From assembly GCA_964553405.1 (NCBI GenBank), contig CAZKLS010000140.1:1-6469 (forward strand): a stretch of DNA of 6,469 nucleotides, written 5' to 3'. Within the stretch, counting starts at the first letter, position 1. Each line of letters opens with the position of its first letter. The stretch comes from DATIRA01 sp964553405. Its GTDB lineage: Bacteria; Pseudomonadota; Gammaproteobacteria; Steroidobacterales; Steroidobacteraceae. The notes beneath the pieces are model-generated. The model made no database searches. It saw only the letters and a list, made by a program, of their open reading frames with translations, and was not told where the DNA came from. The translations under genes and the position numbers were made by a program. Positions 1 to 6,469 of this stretch are shown here, one piece after another.

Positions 1-1293
1 GAGCTCCAGCGCGCGGCGGCCGGCCTCTGCGGCTTCCTCCCGGCGCTGCCCGATGTTGCTCAGGTACACGCCATAGTCGTGCCAGGCGGCCGCGTTGTTG
101 GGATTGAGCTCCAGTGCCCGCTGGTACTCCTGCTCGGCTCCGGGGCGGTTCGTCTGCCGCAGCAGCGTGGCATAGGCCACGTGGGCGTCGGAAAGGTCGG
201 GATCCAGCGACAGCGCACGGAAGATCGCCGCCTCGGCGCGCCGGAGCATCGCCTGGGATTCCTGTGCACCGACGAAAACCTGGTAGATGCTCTGGATGAT
301 CAGCGCATGGCCCAGCAAGGCATGTGCCCGCGCGAAGTCCGGGTCGAGTCCGATGGCGCGCTCGGCCAGTTCCACGGCCTGCTGGACTTCGCCGCTCTGC
401 CGCGTGTTCAACTTCGAGCGCGCGAGCAGCAGCAGGTCGTAGGCGTCGAAGTCCGTGGTGGGCGGGGCGGGACTCAGCGCGGTGTTGCCGAGCGCGCCCG
501 GGATGACCGCATGGACCACGGCGGAGGCGAGTTCCGCCTGTACGGCGAAGACGTCGGTCAGGTCGCGATCGAAGCTGCCGGACCAGACCTGCTCGCCGGA
601 TGCGCCGTCGACCAGGCGGGCGTTGAGGCGCAGTCGCCGCCCGTCGCGTCGGACGCTGCCCTCGAGCACCGTCGTCGCGCCGAGCCGCTCAGCGACGGTT
701 CTCGCGTCCGCGTTCCGGCCACGGAAGCTGAACGAGCTCGAGCGGGCGAGGACCCTGAGGCCGGGGACCCGTCCCAGCCGGTCGAGCACTTCCTCCGCAA
801 GGCCGTCGGAAAAATAAACCTGCTCGGGGTCGCCCGAGAGGTTCTCGAAGGGCAGCACGGCGATGCTGGGATTCTCCGGCGGCACCGGTTTGCCCAGATC
901 GGACTGTCGCACCAGCAGCGCGGCCACGGTCACGAGCAGCACGCCGATGATGAGCACGTCGGCGTATCGGCGCACGCCGTGAACCGTCGGACGCACCGCT
1001 TCGGCCGGGGCCGTGTCGCGGTGGATGCCGTCGTCGCCGATCTCGAAGAACCAGGCGAGCAGCAGCGCGACCGGAAAGCCGAGCGCGGCCGCGACGATCA
1101 GCGCCGTCATGCCCCAGCGCGGGACGCCGAGCGGCTCGAAGACGACGTCGGCGATCTGCAGCAGCAGCCAGGCAATGACGAGATAGCTGGCCGCGACACG
1201 CAGCACGCCGCGTCGCCGGGCACGTGCAAGGACGCCGCCGGCTCGCCGCCCGGCGCTCGCGTCGGCCTCGTGCGAGTCCTCTTCCGCTGCCAT
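1..1293 (-). CDS. Membrane-anchored TolB-like domain / TPR protein (C-terminus off the left edge)
   Basis: The frame is open from an ATG at 1293 to the window edge, giving 431 residues with no stop, so the 3' end is missing. Hydrophobic segments lie at about residues 32-54, 61-83 and 112-128; arginines before the first and around 'GIHRDTAP' after the second suggest a cytoplasmic N-terminus and a periplasmic remainder. A TolB-like domain (COG5616 type, function unknown) spans about 143-265 with 'SIAVLPFENLSGDPEQ', 'YFSDGLAEEVLDRL' and 'VLEGSVRRDGRRLRL'. TPR-like helices follow from about 303 ('AIGLDPDFARAHALLG', 'RALSLDPDLSDAH', 'RALELNPNNAAAWHDYG'). It probably acts as an inner-membrane protein-interaction scaffold; no enzymatic residues are seen. 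It is divergent from the TonB receptor, 138 bp away, and paralogous to the protein at 4350-6203. No good Shine-Dalgarno precedes the ATG, and the upstream frame stays open for some codons without another ATG, so the start is only probable. Family assignment is secure; role is not. Confidence 0.9.
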   Translation of the reverse strand, partial: MAAEEDSHEADASAGRRAGGVLARARRRGVLRVAASYLVIAWLLLQIADVVFEPLGVPRWGMTALIVAAALGFPVALLLAWFFEIGDDGIHRDTAPAEAVRPTVHGVRRYADVLIIGVLLVTVAALLVRQSDLGKPVPPENPSIAVLPFENLSGDPEQVYFSDGLAEEVLDRLGRVPGLRVLARSSSFSFRGRNADARTVAERLGATTVLEGSVRRDGRRLRLNARLVDGASGEQVWSGSFDRDLTDVFAVQAELASAVVHAVIPGALGNTALSPAPPTTDFDAYDLLLLARSKLNTRQSGEVQQAVELAERAIGLDPDFARAHALLGHALIIQSIYQVFVGAQESQAMLRRAEAAIFRALSLDPDLSDAHVAYATLLRQTNRPGAEQEYQRALELNPNNAAAWHDYGVYLSNIGQRREEAAEAGRRALEL

Positions 1294-1337
1294 CGTGCGC
1301 GAGCTTATCCGAGTCGTTCGAATGCGATCGAAAATTG

Positions 1338-1366
1338 TTGCGCCGCGGCTGCACAGCGCTTATAAG
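1338..1366 (+). promoter_or_regulatory. Candidate sigma-70 promoter for the TonB receptor, with palindromic -10 region
   Basis: On the plus strand TTGCGC (1338-1343; three of six to consensus) and TATAAG (1361-1366; five of six) are separated by 17 bp, the optimal spacing. A start point near 1373 would give a leader of about 60 nt before the receptor ATG. The -10 lies inside the perfect palindrome CTTATAAG (1359-1366), so the minus strand carries the same TATAAG hexamer facing the left TPR gene. No convincing -35 accompanies it on that strand. A weak inverted repeat, TTCGA-6 nt-TCGAA (1317-1332), lies nearby and could be an operator, but it is too short to trust. Confidence 0.5.
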
Positions 1367-1418
1367 ACCGGGCTGGACGCTGGGCTGAAGCGACATTTCC
1401 TTAAGTAAAACAAGCAAC

Positions 1419-1424
1419 AAGAGG
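1419..1424 (+). promoter_or_regulatory. Ribosome binding site of the TonB receptor
   Basis: AAGAGG lies 7 nt upstream of the ATG at 1432, in an A-rich leader. This fixes the receptor start, which also opens directly into a signal peptide. Confidence 0.7.
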
Positions 1425-1431
1425 CTCGCCG

Positions 1432-4362
1432 ATGGAACGCGAAGCGCCCCGTGGCTACCGATACTGGCCGGCCCTGCTGCTCGCCTGCAGCGGGCCGGTC
1501 GTCGCGACCGCCGAGGAGCAGGTCCTCGAGGAGATCTTCGTCACGGGCTCCCGCATCGCCCGGCCGGACTTCGAATCCGCGAGCCCGATCGTCAGCATCA
1601 CGCAGGCCTCGTTCGAGCGCACGAACTCGACCAGCGTGGACACGGTGATGAACCGTCTGCCGCAGTTCGTGCCAGACGTGACCAACACCTCGAACAACCC
1701 CTCGAACGGCGGCCAGGGTAACCTGCAGCTGCGCGGTCTCTCGCCCTGGCGGACACTGGTGCTGATGGACGGCCGGCGGCTGATCCCCGCGAACGGCGAC
1801 GGTGTGGTGGACGTCAACATCATCCCGCGGGCGCTGATCGAGAGCGTCGAGGTAATCACCGGCGGCGCCTCCGCCGTGTACGGCTCGGACGCGATCGCTG
1901 GCGTGGTCAACTTCAAGCTGCTGCAGGAATTCGACGGCCTGCAGTTCGACGGTGGCTGGGGCGTCAGCGACAAGGGTGACGGCGACGAGTACTACGCTGA
2001 CGTAACAGGTGGGCTCGAATTCGCGGACGGTCGCGGCCAGCTCTTGGCCCATGTCGGCTACTCGGAACGCGAGGCCCTCACCTACGACGAGCGTGACTAC
2101 ACGCGTTATACGCTCGAGTATCTTGGTCCGGGCCAGGGCACGCTCGGCCCCGATTCGGCGTTTTTCGCATCCGGCTCCTTCGCTATCGAGCAGGGCAGAC
2201 CGACCGCGCTGCGCTCGAGCCCGGCGGCGTTCCAGAGCCTGTTCGAGTCCTACGGGTATCCGGCAGGGTCTGTTCCGTACCAGACGACATTCGGCATCAA
2301 CCAGGACGGCACGCCATTCACGATGGGTAACGGTATTCCGGGCAGCGTGGCGAACTACCGGGGCGTGCGTGATCCGGTCCAGTATGTCGACTTCTTCTAC
2401 ACGTACAACTTCGCGCCCTACAACTACCTGCAGCTGCCGCTCGAGCGCGTCTCCGCGTTCGCCGGCGGCAGCTTCGAACTGGGCGGCGGACACGAGCTGT
2501 ACGGGCGGGCGCTGTACGCGGATTACTCGGCCGACCAGGCGCTTGCGCCGGCGCCGACGACGCTGCTGTTCATGCCAGTGACGAATCCCTACATCTCGCC
2601 GGACCTGAAGTCGCTGCTCGACTCGCGCAGCAACCCGGCCGCGGACATGCGCTTCGCCAAGCGGTTCTCGGAACTCGGGCCGCGCATAGCATCGAACAGT
2701 TACGACGTGTACCAGTTCACGGTCGGTGTCGACGGGCCACTGTTCGACAGCTGGGACTACGACATCTATGCGCAGTACGGCGAGAACGACCAGCGCGAGC
2801 GCCAGGCCGGCAACGCGCTGCGCTCGCGCATCCAGGAGCTGACGTACGCACCGGACGGTGGCCGGTCGATCTGCGGCGAGTTCAACATCCTGGTCATCGG
2901 CGGCATGGCCCCGGCATGCGTGGACTACATCAGTGCGTCCGGCACCAACCGCTCCGGCTACGAGCAGACGGTGTTCGAGGCGTCGGTCGCAGGCCCGGCG
3001 TTCGAACTGCCGGCAGGTGAGGTTCGGCTCGCGCTCGGGGTGATGCACAAGCGCGACGAGTATTTGTACAAGGCCGACCCGATCGCGAGCACGATACTGC
3101 CGGACGGGTTGCCCGACATCGTGGGCTTCAACGCCTCCGACGACATCGACGGCTCGGACAGCAACACGGATCTCTACGTCGAGGCGCTGGTGCCTCTGCT
3201 CTCCGAACTGCCCGGCGCAGAGCGACTCGAGCTCGTGCTGGGATATCGGTATTCCGATTACGAGTCGGCAGGGGGTGCTGACTCCTGGAAAGCCGAGTTG
3301 CTCTACGCGCCGATCGACTCGCTGCGTTTTCGGAGCTCGCTGCAGCGGGCCGTGCGCGCGCCGAGCGTATTCGAACTGTACCAGCCCCGGCTTCCGCTCC
3401 TCTACGGTACGAATGCCGCTTTCGGCGGCGTCGCCGATCCCTGCGAGGCCACGAGCCCCGAGCGCAATGGGCCCGATGCAGCCCAGGTGGCGGCATTGTG
3501 CCTCGCCCAGGGCGTGCCGCCGGAACTGCTGCCGGATTTCGCCGACCAGGACCTGGTTCACGAGGGTTTCGCGGGCGGCAATCCGGATCTCGATCCCGAG
3601 ACCGGCGATACGTTGACAGTGGGCTTCGTCTGGACTTCACGAGCTTCCCATGCCTTGCTGTCGGGCATGCAGCTCTCGCTCGACTGGTACCGAATCGAGA
3701 TGGAGGACGCGATCCAGCAGATTTTCCCCGAGGACTACGTGCCGCTGTGCTTCGACCCGCGCACGAACCCGGGCTACCAGGCGTCGAGCCGCTGGTGCAG
3801 TTTCTTCGGTCGCAACGAGGTGACCGGCGAGATGGAGGATCTGCTCGCCACGAACACCAACATCGAGGGCTTCGAGGTCTCCGGCATCGATTTTCAACTC
3901 GACTGGGTCGTCGCTGCGGGCGCGGGCTACGTGGGACTCAACGCGCTGGTGTCCTGGATGGACAGCTTCAAGCGCGTGCCGCCGCCGGGCCTGCCGGAAA
4001 CCGAGCTTGCCGGCAGCATTGGCGACACGCTCGGCGGTTCGCTGCCCGAGTGGAAGACGAACGTGAACCTGCGCTACGACTGGGAATCGCTCGGGGTGGG
4101 CCTGCAATGGCGCTACGTCGACTCGATGCGCGACACCGGCGTTCCCGAGTTCGAGGTCCCGAGCCGCGATTACTTCGACCTGTACGCGAGCTACGCGATC
4201 GGCGAGGGGCCGCTCGGCGGCCTGACGCTGCGCGGCGGCGTCGAGAACCTGACGGACGAGAAGCCGCCGATACTCGCGAGCCCGGTGCAGGGCAACACCG
4301 ACCCCTCCCAGTACGACATGCTGGGCAGGCGCTACTATTTCAATCTGAGCTACCGCTTCTGA
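1432..4362 (+). CDS. TonB-dependent outer-membrane receptor
   Basis: This complete 976-residue protein should be a ligand-gated 22-strand barrel that imports a scarce substrate across the outer membrane using TonB-ExbB-ExbD energy. A signal peptide covers about residues 1-27 (arginines, 'WPALLLACSG', probable cleavage after 'VVATA'). A TonB-box-like 'EEIFVTGSRI' is at 33-42. The plug domain runs to about 165: 'LPQFVPDV' near 76-83, 'NLQLRGL' at 97-103, 'RTLVLMDGRRLIP' at 107-119, 'IESVEVITGGASAVYGSDAI' at 136-155. Barrel hallmarks include 'QRAVRAPSVFELYQP' (638-652), 'GNPDLDPETGDTLTVGFVW' (716-734), 'NIEGFEVSGIDFQLDW' (810-825), 'GGVENLTDEKPP' (935-946) and a terminal phenylalanine in 'YYFNLSYRF'. 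Cysteine pairs at 481/496, 671/690 and 773/789 suggest disulfide-closed extracellular loops. The full-length plug and intact C-terminal strand argue for function. No FecI/FecR, SusD-like or catabolic partner is adjacent, so the substrate cannot be assigned. The 3' end overlaps the convergent TPR gene by 13 bp. Confidence 0.97.
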   Translation: MEREAPRGYRYWPALLLACSGPVVATAEEQVLEEIFVTGSRIARPDFESASPIVSITQASFERTNSTSVDTVMNRLPQFVPDVTNTSNNPSNGGQGNLQLRGLSPWRTLVLMDGRRLIPANGDGVVDVNIIPRALIESVEVITGGASAVYGSDAIAGVVNFKLLQEFDGLQFDGGWGVSDKGDGDEYYADVTGGLEFADGRGQLLAHVGYSEREALTYDERDYTRYTLEYLGPGQGTLGPDSAFFASGSFAIEQGRPTALRSSPAAFQSLFESYGYPAGSVPYQTTFGINQDGTPFTMGNGIPGSVANYRGVRDPVQYVDFFYTYNFAPYNYLQLPLERVSAFAGGSFELGGGHELYGRALYADYSADQALAPAPTTLLFMPVTNPYISPDLKSLLDSRSNPAADMRFAKRFSELGPRIASNSYDVYQFTVGVDGPLFDSWDYDIYAQYGENDQRERQAGNALRSRIQELTYAPDGGRSICGEFNILVIGGMAPACVDYISASGTNRSGYEQTVFEASVAGPAFELPAGEVRLALGVMHKRDEYLYKADPIASTILPDGLPDIVGFNASDDIDGSDSNTDLYVEALVPLLSELPGAERLELVLGYRYSDYESAGGADSWKAELLYAPIDSLRFRSSLQRAVRAPSVFELYQPRLPLLYGTNAAFGGVADPCEATSPERNGPDAAQVAALCLAQGVPPELLPDFADQDLVHEGFAGGNPDLDPETGDTLTVGFVWTSRASHALLSGMQLSLDWYRIEMEDAIQQIFPEDYVPLCFDPRTNPGYQASSRWCSFFGRNEVTGEMEDLLATNTNIEGFEVSGIDFQLDWVVAAGAGYVGLNALVSWMDSFKRVPPPGLPETELAGSIGDTLGGSLPEWKTNVNLRYDWESLGVGLQWRYVDSMRDTGVPEFEVPSRDYFDLYASYAIGEGPLGGLTLRGGVENLTDEKPPILASPVQGNTDPSQYDMLGRRYYFNLSYRF

Positions 4363-6203
4363 TCGGCGCCCGGCAGCACCGGATCGAACTTGATCGCCGC
4401 CACCTCCTCGAGCGACGTGCCGAAAGCCGCCCAGTAGGCTTCCCAGCGCGGGTCACGTGCCAGCGGCTGCAGCAGCGGCGACCACGGATCGATGTAACGC
4501 GGCTGCTCGACCCGCTCGAGCCAGGGCCAGGCCTGCTCGGGACGCCCTGTCCAGGCATAGACCTCGGCGGGCAGATGCGGCACGCGTTCACCTGCCGTGG
4601 ACTCGAGTTCAGCTAACGCGGCATCCGATTCCGCAACGCGTCCCATTGCATGCAGGGCCAGCGCGTGGCCGGCCAGTTTCCAGGGTTGCAGGTTTTCAGC
4701 CTCGATCCGATCGAACTCGATGAGCGCCTGCTCCGGTTCCCCCTTCAGCAGCAGTAACACGCCGAGTGTGTACTGTCCGCCCCGCTTCGGATCGACGAAG
4801 CTGCGGACCAGTGGTTCCGCGTCGTCGAGCCTGCCTGCGTTCATGTAGGTCTGGCCCAGCCAGTAGACGCACAGCAGGCAGAGCGGGTCCCGCGCGACCG
4901 AGAACTCGCCGAGCCGGATGCCGACGTCGAAACGACCGATTGTGGAGGCGAAGGTGCCGGCTCGTCGCAGCACGTCGGGATCGTTCGGATCGAGCGCCAG
5001 CGCGCGCTCGTAGTCCCTGGCGACTTTCTGGAAATCCGCTGCACTCACCTTGGAGGGCAACCCGCGATCGGCCCCGAATGCGATCGCGCGCGCGTTGTCC
5101 GGCTCGATCGCAAGCGCCCGGTCGAGCGCCTCGTCGGCCCGACGGTCCCATTCCTCCGGGCTCGCCGTCCTGAAGAACTCCGACTTTTCGCGCTGGGCCG
5201 GGGAGATCAGGCTGCCCGTCTGGTACAGCCGCATCAGATCGACCCATGCATCGGCGTAGTCCGGATCGAGTGCAATGGCTTGCTGAAGCAGGTCGTGAAT
5301 TTTGGCCTCGTCCACGTCCCAGGAGCTCAGCATCTGCCGCGCCTGCATGGCCAGCAGGTAGGCCTGCGGGTTGGCGCGGCGGACCTTCGGCGCTTCGCCG
5401 AGCAGCGTGACGCGGAGTTGCGCGACGACCCGGGCGGCGATCTCGTCCTGGATGTCGAATATGTCCTCGAGCGTGCGGTCGTAGGTCTCGGACCAGAGGT
5501 GCGAATCGGTCCGCGCATCGATCAGCTGGGCGGTGATCCGGAGGCGATTGCCGGCCTGCCGGACCGAGCCCTCGAGTACGTGCGAGACCTTGAGCTGCCC
5601 GGCGATCTCGGCGATACCGACGTCCTTGCCCTTGAAGGCAAAGGCGGACGTCCGCGAGATCACCCTGAGCTCCGGGATGCGGGCGAGGAGGTTGAGCATT
5701 TCCTCGGCCATGCCGTCGGCGAAGTACTCCTGGTCCGGATCGCCGCTCATGTTCGCGAACGGCAGCACGACGATCGACGTGTCGCCGAGCCGCTCCTCGA
5801 GCGCCTCGGTGCGCGCCTGCTCCACGGCCTCGCTGATGCGCTCCTGGTCGCGCGCCGGGTCGAGCAGGAACTTGTCCACGGCGAAGTAGGCGATCCCGAG
5901 TCCGAGCACCAGCACGATGCCACGGTCGAGCAGGCGGTTCGTACGGCGCGAAAGTGCGCTGTCGCGATCGAGTTCGGCGTCGCGCTTCCATCCCTCCGGG
6001 GTGAATTCGAAGACCCATGACAGGGTCACGGCCGGGACCAGGCCCACCGCGAGCAGGATGATCAGGATCCGCAGCTTGCCGTCGTCGAGGCCGAAGGCGG
6101 GAAAGACCGTCTCAGCGACCTGGATCAGCAGCCAGGAAACCGCCACGTAGGCGGCGGCGGCGCGGAAAACGTTGCGGCGCTTCAGTTCGGCAAACAGTGA
6201 CAT
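4350..6203 (-). CDS. Membrane-anchored TolB-like domain / TPR protein
   Basis: This complete 617-residue protein starts 'MSLFAELKRRNVFRAAAAYV', the usual opening of this family, and ends in TAG. Predicted membrane helices are at about 13-35, 45-65 and 94-114; basic residues before the first and between the second and third ('WKRDAELDRD', 'RRTNRLLDR') predict an N-in, C-periplasmic topology. A charged helix (about 117-140) leads to the TolB-like domain (about 142-265; COG5616 type, function unknown): 'SIVVLPFANMSGDPDQEYF', 'DGMAEEMLNLL', 'HVLEGSVRQAGNRLRI'. TPR-like repeats follow from about 300 to 535 ('AIALDPDYADAW', 'ALAIEPDNARAI', 'ALALDPNDPDVLRRAG'). The tail 'PLLQPLARDPRWEAYW' is a typical family ending. 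A CxxC (442-445, 'DPLCLLCVYW') sits in the TPR part. No DNA-binding, cyclase or kinase domain is fused, so a scaffold or sensory role is inferred. A weak GGA (6214-6212), 8 nt before the ATG, is the only Shine-Dalgarno candidate. Confidence 0.93.
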   Translation of the reverse strand: MSLFAELKRRNVFRAAAAYVAVSWLLIQVAETVFPAFGLDDGKLRILIILLAVGLVPAVTLSWVFEFTPEGWKRDAELDRDSALSRRTNRLLDRGIVLVLGLGIAYFAVDKFLLDPARDQERISEAVEQARTEALEERLGDTSIVVLPFANMSGDPDQEYFADGMAEEMLNLLARIPELRVISRTSAFAFKGKDVGIAEIAGQLKVSHVLEGSVRQAGNRLRITAQLIDARTDSHLWSETYDRTLEDIFDIQDEIAARVVAQLRVTLLGEAPKVRRANPQAYLLAMQARQMLSSWDVDEAKIHDLLQQAIALDPDYADAWVDLMRLYQTGSLISPAQREKSEFFRTASPEEWDRRADEALDRALAIEPDNARAIAFGADRGLPSKVSAADFQKVARDYERALALDPNDPDVLRRAGTFASTIGRFDVGIRLGEFSVARDPLCLLCVYWLGQTYMNAGRLDDAEPLVRSFVDPKRGGQYTLGVLLLLKGEPEQALIEFDRIEAENLQPWKLAGHALALHAMGRVAESDAALAELESTAGERVPHLPAEVYAWTGRPEQAWPWLERVEQPRYIDPWSPLLQPLARDPRWEAYWAAFGTSLEEVAAIKFDPVLPGADQKR

Positions 6204-6253
6204 CGAACCGTTCCGGGTGGAACCGGGGCCGAATCATGGATGACTCATCGGCC
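6204..6253 (-). repeat. Inverted repeats in the leader of the right-hand TPR gene
   Basis: Two inverted repeats stand directly before the start codon. The outer one pairs GGCCGA (6227-6232) with TCGGCC (6248-6253) and encloses a second palindrome, TCAT-GG-ATGA (6234-6243); an overlapping GATGA-C-TCATC is at 6239-6249. The proximal one pairs GTTCC (6210-6214) with GGAAC (6219-6223) across 4 nt. On the minus strand the GGAAC arm includes the only Shine-Dalgarno-like GGA. These may be mRNA hairpins or an operator. The arms are short in GC-rich DNA and may be fortuitous. No convincing -35/-10 pair was found in this gap. Confidence 0.3.
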
Positions 6254-6327
6254 GCAATCCAGCGCTTGCGTCACTATTGGCCCGGCAGGCGAAGCTCGAA
6301 GCCCATGGCAACCAGGCCCCCGGCCGC

Positions 6328-6343
6328 GCGACTCGGCGGTCGC
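6328..6343 (-). terminator. Weak hairpin downstream of the right-edge gene; not a clear terminator
   Basis: GCGAC and GTCGC (6328-6332 and 6339-6343) form a 5-bp stem with a 6-nt loop, 20 nt past the stop codon at 6363. On the minus strand it is followed by a second small GC stem (GGCC-3 nt-GGCC, 6315-6325). No T-run follows, so intrinsic termination is not supported; it is recorded as the only candidate in the gap between the two minus-strand genes. Confidence 0.15.
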
Positions 6344-6362
6344 AGCCCGCCCATGGAACGGA

Positions 6363-6469
6363 CTATCCTCCTCTAGGCGTCACGCGGTAGAGCGCGATGT
6401 CGTTCCCGTCGCCATAGAACGTGCCAAGTCGCTCGATCGAGAAGCGCCCACAGCGGTCTACGCCGTCCA
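6363..6469 (-). CDS. C-terminal end of an unidentified protein (5' part off the right edge)
   Basis: The minus strand carries 34 codons running in from the right edge to a TAG at 6365-6363. The peptide ends 'GRFSIERLGTFYGDGNDIAL' then 'YRVTPRGG'. Third positions are strongly G/C and the composition looks like real protein, while the other two minus frames contain stops or arginine-rich noise, so I take this as coding. An ending with '..IALYRV..' recalls the C-termini of some large membrane glycosyltransferases, but too little is visible to assign a family. The next gene on the same strand starts 159 bp downstream, which is long for tight operon coupling. The AGGAGG at 6372-6367 lies within the last codons and may be chance. 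Confidence 0.55.
   Translation of the reverse strand, partial: DGVDRCGRFSIERLGTFYGDGNDIALYRVTPRGG

Noticed and set aside
79..1365. A 428-codon plus-strand open frame across the left TPR gene
   Set aside because: It is antisense to a clear TolB-like/TPR coding frame on the minus strand and has no recognisable motif.
1477..1488. Possible lipobox (LLAC, residues 16-19) in the receptor signal peptide
   Set aside because: Leucine at -2 is atypical, the hydrophobic stretch continues past the cysteine, and a normal signal peptidase I site follows ('ATA' then 'EE'). Receptors of this type are not usually lipoproteins.
1360..3561. A very long (733-codon) minus-strand open frame antisense to the TonB receptor
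   Set aside because: Its product has no domain I recognise and is rich in Arg/Val/Ala from reading high-GC codons backwards; the plus strand has an unmistakable receptor. Long antisense frames are expected at this GC content.
4361..4410. Possible terminator at the convergent junction (CCGG-CAGCA-CCGG and scattered GATCG words)
   Set aside because: The stems are four bases or do not pair, there is no T-run on either strand, and the region codes for the TPR protein's C-terminus.
3498..4616. A 372-codon plus-strand frame spanning the receptor 3' end into the TPR gene
   Set aside because: It is out of frame with the receptor and antisense to the TPR gene, with arginine-rich low-quality sequence.
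5280..6020. A 246-codon plus-strand frame within the right TPR gene
   Set aside because: It mirrors the minus-strand coding frame and has no independent support such as a ribosome site or domain.
6301..6356. Direct repeat GCCCATGG at 6301-6308 and 6349-6356
   Set aside because: Eight bases, only two copies, in GC-rich DNA with no partner feature; likely chance.

Overview
The window is GC-rich DNA, roughly two-thirds G+C by eye, densely coding and with strong G/C preference at third codon positions. Gene content is typical of free-living Gram-negative bacteria rich in TonB-dependent transporters. The style of the flanking TPR proteins (N-terminal 'RRNVFR..AAYV..SWLL' membrane segment followed by a TolB-like domain) points, by inference only, to a gammaproteobacterium of the Woeseiaceae/Steroidobacteraceae/Xanthomonadales kind. 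No mobile element, rRNA, tRNA, CRISPR array or phage gene was seen.

Layout, left to right: (1) positions 1-1293, minus strand, a membrane-anchored TolB-like/TPR protein whose C-terminus lies off the left edge; (2) 1294-1431, a 138-bp divergent promoter region with a palindromic -10-like box; (3) 1432-4362, plus strand, a complete 976-residue TonB-dependent outer-membrane receptor; (4) 4350-6203, minus strand, a complete 617-residue second TolB-like/TPR protein that overlaps the receptor tail-to-tail by 13 bp; (5) 6204-6362, a 159-bp gap with several inverted repeats in the leader of the second TPR gene; (6) 6363-6469, minus strand, the last 34 codons of an unidentified protein entering from the right edge.

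The receptor should import an unknown scarce substrate across the outer membrane with TonB/ExbBD energy. The two TPR proteins share the same plan: three predicted membrane helices, a TolB-like domain (COG5616 type) and TPR repeats, probably facing the periplasm. Over about 118 ungapped residues of the TolB-like domain they are about half identical by eye, so they are paralogues. Whether they assist the receptor is unproven. The most notable features are this paralogue/receptor/paralogue arrangement, the symmetric promoter between genes 1 and 2, and the overlapping 3' ends of genes 2 and 3. I see no clearly new enzymatic or defence system.
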